Below the pieces are notes generated by a model. It was not told where the DNA came from. It saw only the letters and a list, made by a program, of their open reading frames with translations, and searched no databases. Of a stretch of 64,000 nt of DNA, positions 11,590-22,611 are shown one piece after another. Source of the stretch: Limnomonas spitsbergensis (Eukaryota > Chlorophyta > Chlorophyceae > Chlamydomonadales); NCBI GenBank assembly GCA_037349105.1, contig JAYJMM010000114.1, forward strand, positions 2,170,001 through 2,234,000. The letters run 5' to 3'. The position numbers were made by a program, and so were the translations under genes. Position 1 is the first letter of the stretch; each line of letters starts with the position of its first letter.

Positions 11590-12160
11590 GCCTACCCGTC
11601 ACAGAGGTGCTGGCACTCGTTGACGCAGCCTACGAGCAAGCACGGCTGGACTCAAGCGGCGGTGGGGACCCCAGGGACCCTACCACCGAGCACAGATCTG
11701 CGGCGACAGACCGTGCCTGGATCCAGTCCACGGCGGGTGCCGTGCTGGCGCAAGCCAAGAGCCGCACTAGCCAGAGGGAGTGTCCTTGTGTGCACATAAA
11801 TTTGCGACTGCGGCTCGGCGTGATCAGCACTGCTGATACCAGAGGATGGCGCAACGGTCAGCGGCGAGTGGCATGTTGCTGCCAGCGGTGTTGGGCGCGG
11901 GGGGATAGCGAGCAGGTGGCGGATGCGCTACATGTGTGCTTCCAGTGCCCCAGTGTCAGGGAGCAGTTACGGGAGCGGGGGTGGGCAGGTCCTCCAGGTG
12001 CTGCCACTAACTTCCACCAGTTGTACAAGGCTGAGCAGGGGTGGGATGCACTTGCTTTTGTGGACTGTGCTGTGGGCATTGTTGAGGGTTACTCTCTGGG
12101 GATTCTGAGGCGCCGGTGTCGTTTGCCTTTCCGGCCTTCTCTTTTGGTCATTTTCTGTTG
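11590..12160 (+). mobile_element. Non-LTR retrotransposon (LINE) 3' fragment with end of the reverse-transcriptase ORF
   Basis: An open frame to a stop near 12158 encodes about 184 aa and ends with a zinc-knuckle C-x2-C-x13-H-x4-C (CQRC, then HVCFQC). This arrangement is typical of the region after the reverse transcriptase in non-LTR elements. The 5' part, with the polymerase core, is missing, as in ordinary 5'-truncated LINE copies. The frame runs into the pyrimidine-rich 3' segment and then the tail motif. A degraded copy of the same end lies at 19390-19640 (VVRFVEA-like reading). Confidence 0.65.
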
Positions 12161-12465
12161 ATGTTGTTGTTGTTGTTTGCCCCTTTCTCGTTTCTTCTCT
12201 TCTCCCTTCAGATCAGTGGGGCGCCCTCGCGGCCAAGCAGGGGTGGGATACGCTTGCTTTTGTGGATTTTTTTTTCTTAGAGGCTTTGTTGAGGGCTGGT
12301 CTCTAGTGGAACTCAGGTGTTGGACTTGGTCTTCTTTGCCTTCCCTGCCTATCCTTTAGTTCCTTTCACCCTCTCTTCCTTTTAGTTCCTTCTTTTCTCC
12401 TTTCTGAACAGTTGGGCGCCCACGCGGTCGAGCTTTGAGCGGGCCCAGAGGTGTAACGTATTGAC
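12121..12465 (+). mobile_element. Composite (dimeric) LINE-tail element, copy 1
   Basis: The order is GTTTGCCTTTCCGGCCTTCT, a pyrimidine-rich block, a truncated tail (GGGGCGCCCTCGCGGCC), then a second LINE 3' piece (AGCAGGGGTGGGATACGC), a second pyrimidine block and a complete tail ending GTGTAACGTATTGAC. The same junction and order recur at 23996-24338, so the dimer seems to have moved as a unit. Confidence 0.7.
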
Positions 12466-12589
12466 CCACTGGGCCCTGAGGGGGAAATGGTCCTGTGGTA
12501 CAATGCTGGTGGCATCCATACCCAGAGGTTGAGGGATCGAATGTGCCACACGATCTTCTCTCTCATCCGCCTAGAAAGCTGGGTTCCAT

Positions 12590-12735
12590 GTTCTTGCCCC
12601 CTCACATGGGAGGATGGCATGGCTGCACCATGGCCCAGGCTGTGCATGGTAACCGGAATTGAGCTTAGTCATTCCCTACCAGCCCCACGAGTCCGAGCGA
12701 AAATCAGGGCCCAGCGGGTATGCACCATTCTAAAC
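12590..12735 (+). repeat. Second tail subfamily (GGGCCCAGCGGGTATGCACC), copy 1
   Basis: About 145 bp shared with 25893-26045 and in part with 53985-54040: GGGTTCCATGTTC start, GGCATGGCTGCACCATGG core and CAGCCCCACG...CCGAGC end. It shares the CCCACG-GGCCGAGC and AGGGCCCAG words with the main LINE tail, so the two are probably related retroelement 3' ends. Confidence 0.6.
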
Positions 12736-14030
12736 CTGCTACAGAAATTCTACGATACACGGTGATTTTGTCGCGGCTAATGAAGGGCTGCGCCGAATTT
12801 GAAGATTTTCCCCTCGGTATTTACTTACCCTCAGAAATGCGAGTGATGAAATGAAAGTCGACCACACCCTGCAATTCGAGTGATGATACTGCCTGCCGCA
12901 TTGCGAGAGGATCCCGGTAGGTACGGTATAGGCGGTAGTATGTTGATCCGACATCCACACTACCGGTCAGTGGTCACTCATTCCGAGGTGTCCGACTCCC
13001 GTAAATCGCGGGAGTCTCTGCCGCGCTATACCTCAGTAGTCCTCCACTCCTTCAAATATCTTATTATCATGAATCACATCGAAGAACAATGTTCTGCAGC
13101 TATGGCTACACCAGTTTCGGGGCAGCAAGGTTCACGGAGAAGTCGACTACGGCTGCAGCGCGCGTCATCTTCATGTGGCAGCAAACTCGATGCTAGCCAG
13201 GATGGTTCAACACAATGTGTCTCGCCAGACTGGTCTGACCTTCCAAGCTGCTTGCTGGAAAGCGTTTTCGAGATTCTGTCCTCTGCCGACGATCTGAAGG
13301 TGTGTGACTGCGGCAACGGCCGCGCGCGTGCACATACACTCAGGCGAGAATGGAGTTTCCACTTTCCGGGGCTAGCAGTAGTCGATCCAGCACGATATCT
13401 GAGAGTCGGAAATGCAGGCCTTGAATGCGTCCCTAACCTGCCAGCTAAGCCTGCCATGCACATGTCCCCCAACTAAGCCTGGCTGCCCTGTCACCCCTAA
13501 GTAGCTGAGCATTCCCCAGAGCATTCCCTGTAATCCTGTACGTGTGAACTGTGAAGTACGCTTCAGTTACTGTAATGTAGGTACACCTCGGTCTGCGGCC
13601 ATGGGGGCTTTGTGCAGCACTCAAGACCTGCCGTTTGGTCTGCCGGTGTTAGGCCAAGCAAAGTTTGGTACCCAGCAGTATAGGCCCAGCAGTTTAAGCT
13701 TCCCAGCGGCCCTCTCATTAGTTGTGTGCACAGTCGCACATACAGACTCTGACGTATTGACTTGTCCTCCAACTTAACTTGCTGCCCGGTGTTCCCCTAC
13801 AGACTCAATACTGTATCATAGGCACCTGCTCTTCCTGGAGGGAGCTGGGTATGTTGCTCTTCTTCGACCATCCAGGAGCGGCCCTGGCTGCGAAAGCCTC
13901 ATCATAAGGCCTAGCCAGCTCTTTGAACTGGTCAGTTGCCGGTGTTAGCATATCACCTGCATGTGCCTTGTTGCATGGCCTGGAAGCAGCTGGCACATGC
14001 ACATACGAGTACCAGTAGCAGTACATTTTT

Positions 14031-14282
14031 AGGCTTCCGCCCAGGCTGCGCTGTTTCCTTAACTCTCACGCCGCCCCCCACGGGACGTATCGAAGTCACG
14101 GACGTATTTATTTGTTTTGATCGATGTGTATAGAGCAAGGACATCAAATGTGAAAATATGTTAGGCTGAAATTTTGGGGCTACGATTCAAGAAAATCGCC
14201 AAAACAGCGACTTTTAAAGCAAAACAACGAACTTCGAAAACAACGAAGCACGTCCTTCACTACGGTAGCTTTCTTTCCTCCT
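14031..14282. mobile_element. Nested insertion in TLP-B intron 2: outer element flanked by an 11-bp duplication
   Basis: The insertion is flanked by AGTACATTTTT at 14020-14030 and 14283-14293. The homologous site in TLP-C (about 21661-21680, minus) has a single copy and no insert, so this is a clean empty/filled pair. The outer element (GGCTTCCGCCCAGGCTGCGC ... TAGCTTTCTTTCCTCC) resembles an uninterrupted copy at about 54160-54235. A MITE sits inside it. Confidence 0.8.
14089..14267. mobile_element. MITE 3, mariner-like, inside the outer element of TLP-B intron 2
   Basis: Ends match MITE 2 in inverse orientation: GAAGTCACGGACGTATTTAT on the left and CGAAGCACGTCCTTCACTAC on the right. Comparison with the uninterrupted outer copy (GGGCGTAGCTTTC) shows that TA became TA-element-TA. 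About 175 bp, noncoding. Confidence 0.82.
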
Positions 14283-16379
14283 AGTACATTTTTTCGAGTG
14301 CATTTTTTCGAGTGCAGTTGTATCATTGCTGGGTGGGCTCAGACCCAGGAGCTAAAGGAACCGACCAGCTGATTTACACACCCTATATATAGTTGAGGAA
14401 CATACATTTACAATCTGTAGGATGAAGATACTCGACTTGTTTGATTGCCCGGGTCTCAAATAAATAAAACAGTGCATGACTAATGAGGGGAGGAATATCA
14501 CATGCACAGCGTTAGAGGAAGGCATGTTGGATGGTATGAATATGAGTGACGCTATCACAAGATAATGTCCTGCGCACGTCAGGCGATACAATCCTTAATA
14601 ATAAACCCCACAAACCCGTTCTTATTTGTACGTACGTGCATTAGCTACATCGCAGCCTGCGGCCGGAGGCGGGTCTGGTGCAGCAAGTCTTGTTGCTTGG
14701 GCCACCCAACCATCGAAAAGAGGACAGAAAAGGTTTGGTCCTCAGAGACCCGGGGAATGGTGGCAATTTGGACATTTGGTTGAGTGCACATTCTTATTAT
14801 CAACACAAGAAGAAGTAAGAACTACGTGTGGTTTCCAATCCTTCATGATGTTAAATGGATCCCTAGGTATAGGCGATTAGGCCTGCCTGTGCGGGATACG
14901 CGCATTCTGCCCTGTGTCATTGCAATCGTGGATCAGCACAGGTAAAAACGGTTTGACAGGCCAGGAGATGTTGAGGGGGCTTTGGGCCTTCAACAGTATT
15001 TTCTTTCAAACCAGGCCCTAACTGAGTTCAGTGTTTGGGGAGAACTGGTTACTCCCACCGCTCCTCCTTCATGCACCCACACGCGCAGGCGCCCACACAC
15101 TGCGCTAAGCTACAGTGCTTCGTTGTGCGTCACTTTTCCCGAACCTGCAGAGCTCCATCGTGGTCCTCTTCTCCCGCGGAGTGGTATGAGATGTGGCAGG
15201 GCGTCTCCCCACGGCGCCCAATCCCCGCTTCCTCCTGTCTGCGCAGCCACTGGGCAGATGTGGATTCTCCATCAGCCTCAGCAGACCGGAGGCTTCCACC
15301 GGTCCAGGCGCCGCGCACAGCAGCTGCAGCAAAGCTGCCTCCGACACTGTCTGTGCCCCCCTGCTCAACAACCTGCCGAGGACTCAGTACCAGCTTCTCC
15401 CTTTCAACAAGCCCTGGGTCAGCTGAGCCCTTAAGGACGTTTTCTACCAAGAGGCTTCGTATGGGAGCAGGAACTATTGCGCCATCAGCAGGCTGTTTAA
15501 TGGGGCTGCCGTCGCTTCTCCGTCTCCGCTGATGCCTGCGGTCCCGCGCATGACTGCGTGCTACAGTGTCAGCATGGTGGAGATACTGGAGTTTGACCCG
15601 CGGAGGTACGCGGGGAGGGCGTCCTTTGGGTAGCTGGGTGGAGGCAAGGGCATCTCCTCTCGGGGGGGAGGCAAGGGTTGAAGGAGCCCTTGCTTTTAGC
15701 AGTCTCTTTCAGTGGTGTTGCAGCAGAAGATTGGAGTGTGATCCGCGGAGGTGAGCGGGCGGGCATCCTTTGGGGGGCTGGGTGAGTGCATGGGCTGAAT
15801 GAGCCATTTCTTTTGGAAGTCTCGCTCTATCAGTGACGTGAGAGCCTAATTTCTAGGGCACCCTAATTCAGGAAGAGAGATCTTGTGGTTTGGATTGTGA
15901 GGGTTCACGCTCTGGCAATGTGGGAGCGTCTACTTGCCCTCTGGCGGACCGGAATCCCCTGCCGCCACTTGGACTGGTCGCAGTGATTTACGGAAGCTCG
16001 GCCCAAGTATCACTTTTGAATCAACAAAGGCTGCCGCCACCTGTTATGTCCTTTCTGCACCCACCTGAAATTACAACTGGCATCTGCAAGCGCTCCTCCC
16101 TCGCGATTCGTTGCTAGGCTCACGGTGGAGTTGGCTCAACCTAGGAGCAGTGCCGCAGTGCCCTCAAACCTCGAGCACCTTGGAGAGCAGGCGCCCTCCT
16201 CTGCAATGGCTTCCCATTCCTCTGGAGGCGACCTAACCGACCAGCCACCGGTGGCTGGCTGGGAGGAGGCGCCATGCTCGGGCGCCGAGCGCCCACCCTT
16301 CATGCTCAAGCTGCAGAGCCTCAGGCCACAGTGGAACAGGGTGTGGAACAGGGTGTGGAGCAGGGTGTACGGAACGTGA

Positions 16380-16500
16380 GCAGGGGGGGAGGGAGGGGTG
16401 TGGAACAGGGAGTGGAACAGGGTATGCGGAAGGTGAGCAGGGGGAAGGGAGGGATGTGGAACAGGGTGTACGGAAGATGAGCAGGGTGGGGAGAGGGTTG
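16380..16500 (+). repeat. Echoes of the exon 4 / intron 4 junction in TLP-B
   Basis: The end of exon 4 (GTGGAACAGGGTGTAC, GGAAC then GTGAGCAGG) is repeated in the intron at about 16400-16434 (with an intact GTGAGCAGG donor) and 16456-16480. The copies include exon sequence as well as the splice site. Confidence 0.75.
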
Positions 16501-16874
16501 TGGAGGGACGTAACCACATATGCTCCGTGGGTAGGCGATGTTGAAGATGTGTGATGGTTCCCCCCGAGCGTTGCCTATGCGAGCTGTGGGCGCTGAGTCA
16601 AGATGCTGCTTCATAGTTGGTTCCTTGCTTGCTCAGGTCAGAGGCTCAGAGCGCTGCTTGTTCTTTTAGTTTGCAGAATTAAGTTCAGCATGCTGCCTTT
16701 TTCTAGGGCCCAGGGCCAAGCTCAAAATATTGCATTTTGATGGGGTGAAGGGTTGACTGCCTCACGCTCCAGCTTGCAGGGTTGAGCGGAAAGCATTGCA
16801 TTTTGTTGAGTTTGACCCATTACTTTTACACGCTGCATATTGCTTAGGTTGAGGCTTGGCCTTTTCACGCTGTA

Positions 16875-16970
16875 TTTTGCTGGAGTTCATAGTTTGCTGG
16901 AGTTCATGGTTTGCTGGAGTTCATAGTTTGCTGGAGTTCATAGTTTGCTGGAGTTCATAGTTTGCTGTCC
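16875..16970 (+). repeat. 17-bp minisatellite in TLP-B intron 4
   Basis: About five head-to-tail copies of TTTGCTGGAGTTCATAG with single-base changes. Confidence 0.9.
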
Positions 16971-18299
16971 TTACCTTGCTGCATTATGCTGGGGCTCAGG
17001 GTTTAGCCCAACACGATGCAGTACTGGTAGAGTTAGAGTTCAGTATTCGAATTAATACTGTAGCAGAAAAGAGATTTCTTCCCCCAAAACGTCCCCCTGG
17101 CACAGGTGGTGCCTCCTTCAAAAACCGAGTCACGGTGGCCAGCTACAAGAACTTCCAACTGTCGACTGTTGGAGGCGAAAGCGATGGCAGTGATGGGAAT
17201 GGCCTTGCTGCTGCCCACGACGAAAATGCAGCGGCTGCTGCCAGCAAGTTGCTGTTTGGCAAGGTGGGCTTGTCAGGGTTGCGCCAGGGCATGATGGTGA
17301 CGAGGCATACATATGAGTAAGATGACATATCTCATCCCTTCAGTTAGGCGCCCACGCGTCCGAGACTTTTTTACCAGGGCCCAGAGGTGTAACGTCATTA
17401 ACATGTCTCATCCCAGCTGTGTCGTTTTTCTTGGCTGGGGCTCGACGCCGTATCAAATAATTTGTGAGTGGGATTCTGCTGATGCAGCGCGCGCCCTCAC
17501 CTCACCCTCGTCCGCCATTTGGGGGTTTCTGCGTGCTAGAGTGCTAGACGGCCTTTTCCCGACAGTTAGGTAGGCAAAGCTGGGCTGATGGGGTCAAAGC
17601 CTGGACCCACCTACAGTTTGAGGCCCAAGCAGCTGGGCTAGCTGCGTCGGACCCCCTCCCTTATGTAGGCCGTTATGTAGCTGAATTTTAGTTCAAGCTC
17701 CCTCAATAAACAGCGTTGTTCACACCATTCTGATGTTATGCCTGCCCTCACATCCGTGTGACCCAGGTGTCCAAGGACGCCTTCACCCTGGACTTCGACC
17801 CCACCATGATGTGCAGCCTGCAGGCCTTCGCTGTCGCGCTCACTGCTTTCAAGAGCAAATTCAGCCTTGGGGGATGAGGGGCGTTACGGCTGTGGTCATC
17901 GCCATCGGAACGAAGATTAGCCGCTCGGTGGTCTATATCAGCAGAAGTAGTATTCAGCCCCATCCTTGTTGGCCCGGTGGCGGCACTGTGGCCCTGCCAC
18001 CTGATAGAGGGCTGATGTTGATGGGAAAACTGGTTGGAACGTATGGTATATAGTGACATCTTGCCCATCTATGGCATGCATCCAAGTCACCAAATCGGGA
18101 ATCTCGTTCTACTCCTCACGACATAAATATCTCCTTGGCTGTTGTTGTACAAGGGTTACTTACTGGTTTACCATCGCATAAGAGAAGTACCATCCACACA
18201 TTTTGCCACGATGTGATGTGTGTGCATGGATTTTATCAGAAGGGGAGAAAAATCTGGGGCATGTGCCCTGTGATTCCGAGAGGCCATTCTTTATAAATC

Positions 18300-18540
18300 C
18301 GATGAAGTATGGGATTCTGGACTGGTCTGAACAGGGTTTCTGAACTTCTGATCCATCAGGCTCGGATTTTGCTCGAGGAATGTGCAGGAGTTGTTGCGCC
18401 TTTGGCTCTTTCAGTTCAGTCGGATCTGATTCTTCAGGCCATTTCTTTTGACCTTCACCTCGATGCTATCGGCCTACCGGCGGATGACCGTGGTCCCCGG
18501 CCTCGTTAATGACGTCACACCTCTGGGCCTGTGTTTGCTA
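18300..18540 (+). other. Open stretch next to a reverse LINE tail; no gene recognised
   Basis: A 66-codon open frame (18309-18509) runs into a reverse-oriented LINE-tail motif (ATGACGTCACACCTCTGGGC) at about 18509. It resembles no family I know and is probably part of an old retroelement copy. Confidence 0.3.
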
Positions 18541-18879
18541 GGTTTGCACCTCTCCAGCCTCTGCAATATGCATGCCTCTCTCTGGATGGGCGCATCGCCC
18601 CAATGAACTCTCCCCAGGATCCTTGGCCTGAGGCGGCATTACAAGACTTTACAATCAATGGAAAGGTAGGAATGAGAAATGGCCTAGAGATTCAAACTGA
18701 GTGCAGCTTATTAAAATCCTGCGCAATCCTCAGAGAGGCATTCTTCATACAAAATCCTCAAGTTGTCTTCCAAATGAAAACAGTCCAGGATTTCACACCA
18801 CCTCGCGCTAGTAAGTACTTAAGTTATTAGTGGACCACAACAGCCTGAGAGGCTGAGATGTTTTATGGCCTTCAAGGCT

Positions 18880-19275
18880 TGGGAGTAGTAAACGAGGTTC
18901 TAGATATGGCGACTGGGATGCACGTATAGGACGTCACTGCATAGAAATATGTACATTACAACCAGTTCTTTGGAGGTGAGCATCTCTGCCTGGTGAGCGT
19001 CAGCCCTCTCTGGGATGCAGGGCCAGGAGGCTGCCAGAGCCCATGTAGTATGGGGATGGGGCTGAACTGCAGTACAAAACTAAGGATCGCTCGGAGCCAC
19101 TTGGATCTCCTGAGTGATCCATAAATACCTCAAATCAGTTTGAAGGGCGAGAGCTAAAGCGGCACTGCTTCTCACTCCCCAAGACCCTTGAAGGCTGCTG
19201 TGAGCGCTACAGCGAAGGCCTGCAAGCTGGACATCATGGATGCATGGTTGGGTCGAAGTCCAGGGTGAAGGTACC
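18880..19275 (-). pseudogene. Tubby-like gene relic, copy D (last exon and 3' flank only)
   Basis: On the minus strand about 19272-19172 matches exon 6 of the TLPs (TTCACCCTGGACTTCGACCC, GCAGGCCTTCGCTGTAGCGC) but carries an insertion with a stop and altered ends. Downstream, to about 18880, the sequence follows the 3' flank of copies A and B (CAGCCCCATCC, GAGAGGGCTGA, AACTGGTTG). Exons 1-5 are absent. It is a fourth, badly decayed copy. Confidence 0.75.
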
Positions 19276-19389
19276 TAGATCAAGCAAGACACCTAGATCC
19301 TGATTTCCCCACAAGATATCTGGGCAGTGCAGCCTCCCCCATATAGGGAGAGAGGTTGGGCAGGCCCCCAGGAAGGCGCCACGCACAGA

Positions 19390-19705
19390 ATTTCAACAGT
19401 TGTACCAGGGCAGGCTTGGATGGTAAGCTCTGACTTTTGTTGAGGACGTCGTTCGCTTTGTTGAGGCCTAGTTTTGTTGTTTTTCTTTGCCTTCTTGGGG
19501 AATAGGCTTGAGAGGGGCAAGGTCTACTTCGGGCTGCCTTTTCCTTTGGGGGGGAAAGGTATTTATTTCCTTGTTTTCTTCTGTTTCTTTCCCTTTTAAC
19601 AAAAATTTATTTTCTTCCAACGAGACAGTTGGGCGCCCACGCATGCAATGGCGTCACACCTCTGGGCCCCGCTCAACAGGCTCGGCCGCGTGGGCACCCA
19701 ACTAA
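19390..19705. mobile_element. Truncated LINE 3' end and opposed tails, downstream of TLP-C
   Basis: About 19390-19648 is a plus-oriented LINE 3' remnant with pyrimidine-rich DNA and the start of a tail (ACAGTTGGGCGCCCACGC). It meets a minus-oriented tail at about 19648-19705 (CCTCTGGGCCCCGCTCAACA). The pair corresponds to the one beside TLP-A. Confidence 0.6.
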
Positions 19706-19855
19706 TCTGCTGGGAGGAAAGAAGGGAAAACAAGTTGGTCAGGAATAGCAAACAAAAAGGGGATATGGCAATGCACTTGCCACCCTGATCTACAGACCGT
19801 CAAGCGGCCAATTATCCTTCGGACGGCGATAGCCACAGCAGCCACAACATGCCCC

Positions 19856-22611
19856 TCATCCCCCAAGGCTGAACTTGCTCTTGAAGGCAGTGAGCGCTAC
19901 AGCGAAGGCCTGCAGGCTGGACATCATGGTGGGGTGGAAGTCCAGGGTGAAGGCGTCCTTGGACACCTTGCCAAAAAGCAGCCGGCTGGCTGCAGCCACT
20001 GCCATTTCGTCGTGAACAGCAGCAAGGGCGTTCCCATCACTGCCACTGCTTTTGCCTCCAACAGTCGACAGGTGGAAGTTCTTGCAGCTGGCCACAGTGA
20101 CACGTTTGTTGAATTGGAGGCCCCACATTCCGTGCTCCCTGTTCCAATGTGGCCTGCGGTTCTGCAGCTTGACCATGAAGGGTAGGTGCTCGGCGCCTGG
20201 GCAGAGCGCCTCCTCCAAGTCAGCCACCGGCGGCTGGTTGGTCAGGTCGCTTTCAGAGGAGTGGGAAGCCATTGCAGAGGAGGGCGCCCACTCTCCAAAA
20301 TGCTTGAGGTTTGAGGGCACAGCGACGCTGCTCCTGGATTGCGCCAATTCCACTATGAGACTCCGTGGGTCATACTCCAGTATCTCCCCCATGCTGACAC
20401 CGTAGCACGCATTCATGAGTGGGCCCTCGTACATCAGCGGGGACGGAGATGCGACGGCCCCCCTGCTAATAAACAGCCTGCTGATGGCGCAATATAAGCT
20501 GCTCCCCTGCGATGCCTCTTGGTAGACCACATCCCTGAGGGCTCGGCTGACCCAGGGCTTGTCGCAAGGGAGGAGCTTGTACTGAGTCCTCGGCATGTTG
20601 TTGAGCAGGTGGGCACAGACAGTTTCAGAGGCAGCTTCGCTGCAGCTGCTGTGCGCGGCGCCTGGACTGGCGGAAGCCTTGAGTTTTGAGAGGGTGATGG
20701 AGAATCTGAATCTGCCCAGTGGCTGCGCAGACAGGAGGAAGCGGGGATTGGGCGCCGTGGGGGAGACGCCCTGCCACATCTCATACCACTCTGCAGGAGA
20801 AGAGGAACACGATGGAGCTCTGCAGGTTCGGGAAAAGTGACGCACAACGAAGCACTGTAGCTTAGCGCAGTGTGTGGGCGCCTGCGCGTGTGGGTGCATG
20901 AAGGAGGAGCGGTGGGAGGTAGCAGTTTTCCCCAAACACTGAACTCAGCTAGGGCCTGGTTTGAAAATAAATGCTGTTGAAGGCCCAAAGCCCTCTCAAC
21001 ATCTCCTGGCCTGTCAAACCGTTTTTACCTGTGCTGATCCATGATTGCAATGACACAGGGCAGAATGCGCGTATCCCGCACAGGCAGGCCTAATCGCCTA
21101 TACCTAGGGATCCATTTAACATCACGAAGGATTGGAAACCATACGTAGTTCTTACTTCTTCTTGTGTTGATAATAATAATGTGCACTCAACCAAATGTCC
21201 AAATTACCACCACTCCCCAGGTCTCTGAGGACCAATCCTTTTCTGTCCTATGGTCGATGGTTGGGTGGCCCAAGCAACAAGACTTGCTGCACCAGACCCC
21301 CCTCCGGCCGCAGGCTGTGACGTAGCTAATGCACGTACGTACAAATAAGAACGGGTTTGTTTAGTTTGTTAGGTTTATTATTAAGGATTGTATCGCCTGG
21401 CGTGTGCAGGACATTATCTTGTGATGTCGTCACTCTTATTCATACCATCCAACATGCCTTCCTCTAACGCTGTGCATGTGATATTCCTCCCTCATTAAGC
21501 ATGCACCGTTTTATTTGAGACCCGGGCAATCAAACAAGTCAAGTATCTTCATACTACAGATTGTAAAGTGTATGTTCCTCAACTATATATAGGGTGTGTG
21601 AATCAGCAGGTCTGGTCCTAAGCTACTGGGTCTGAGCCCACCCAGCAATGATACAACTGCACTCGAAAAAATGTACTACTACCGGTACTCGTATGTGCAT
21701 GTGCCAGCTGCTTCCAGGCCATGCAACAAGGCACATGCAGGTGATATGCTAACACCGGCAACTGACCAGTTCAAAGAGCTGGCTAGGCCTTATGATGAGG
21801 CTTTCGCAGCCAGGGCCGCTCCATGGATGGTCGAAGAAGAGCGACATACCCAGCTCCCTCCAGGAGGTACAGGCGCCTATGATACCGTATTGAGTCTGCG
21901 AAGGAACACCGGGCATACCGGGCAGCAGGTTTATCCGGAGGACACGTCAGTCTCTTTATGTGCACACAACCTGACAACCACCATGAGAGAGCTGCTGGGA
22001 AGCCAAAACTACTGGGCCCATCGGCACGAAACTTAGTTTGGCCTAACACCGGCAGCCCTAATAATGACAGGGTTTGACTGAGTGCTGCACCCCCCCCAGC
22101 CCATGGCCGCAGACCTCGGAGTGGTGTAACTACTACATTGTGGCTGGTAAAGCGTACTACTTCACACGTAAGTGATTATTACAGGAAGTGCTCTGTTAGG
22201 GGTCGCAGGGCAGGTTTATTAGTCGGGGACATGTGCATGGTAGACTTAGCTGGCAGGTAAGGGACACATTCAGGGTCTGCATTGTCGACTCTCGGATATC
22301 GTGCTGCTGGATCGACGACTGCTAGCCCCGGCGGAAACTTAGTGGAAACACGATTCGTGCCTGCTTGTGCACGCGTTGCCGCAGTCACAAACCTTCAAAT
22401 CGTCGGCAGAGGACAGAATCTTGAAAACGCTCTCCAGCAAGCAGCTTGGAAGGTCAGACCAGCCTGGCGAGACAGATTGTGTTGTATCATCCTCGCTAGC
22501 ATAGAGTTTGTCGCCGCATGATGACGCCGTTGTCGACTTCTCCGTGAACCTTGCTGCCCCGAAAACTGGTGTAGTCATAGCTGCAGAACATCGGTGTTCG
22601 AGGTGATTCAT
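19856..22611 (-). CDS. Tubby-like F-box protein, copy C, lacking the three 3' introns
   Basis: Exons (transcription order) are 22611-22393, 21895-21767 and 20881-19856, giving 457 aa with no stops. The third exon equals exons 3-6 of copy A fused without gaps. Exon 3/4 reads DPRSLIVELAQ, 4/5 reads HGMWGLQFNKRVTV and 5/6 reads LLFGKVSKDAFTLDF, each exactly where A and B have a GT-AG intron. Introns 1 and 2 remain and align with those of copy B. The F-box (WSDLPSCLLESVFKILSSAD, TSWRELG) and Tub C terminus (SSLQAFAVALTAFKSKF) are conserved. The start ATG is chosen because MN/TxxE is in frame in all copies. This is the best-preserved coding copy and probably acts as an F-box adaptor with a membrane-lipid-binding Tub domain. 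Confidence 0.88.

Larger units (their letters stand above)
13069..17877 (+). pseudogene. Tubby-like F-box pseudogene, copy B
   Basis: Exon equivalents are 13069-13299, 13803-13930, 15089-15605, 16118-16375, 17106-17263 and 17767-17877, all with GT-AG borders as in copy A. The F-box exon is intact (WSDLPSCLLESVFEILSS). Exon 2 lacks one base relative to copy C (CCATCCAGGAG against CCATCCATGGAG), giving an early TAA. Exon 3 has lost one C after GTGTCTCC-type sequence and carries a TGA after KPWVS. Exon 5 lacks two bases after TGGTGCCTCC. The last exon still reads KDAFTLDFDPTMMCSLQAF. Exon 4 also gained two 12-bp repeats (WNRVWNRVW). The locus cannot encode a full protein. Confidence 0.88.

Noticed and set aside
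13069..17877. Functional TLP-B
   Set aside because: Three separate frameshifts (exons 2, 3 and 5) and a TGA in exon 3, relative to copies A and C.
19856..20935. TLP-C as a fully processed retrogene
   Set aside because: Introns 1 and 2 and the upstream flank are retained and match TLP-B, and no poly(A) tract was seen after the stop. Partial intron loss explains the data better.
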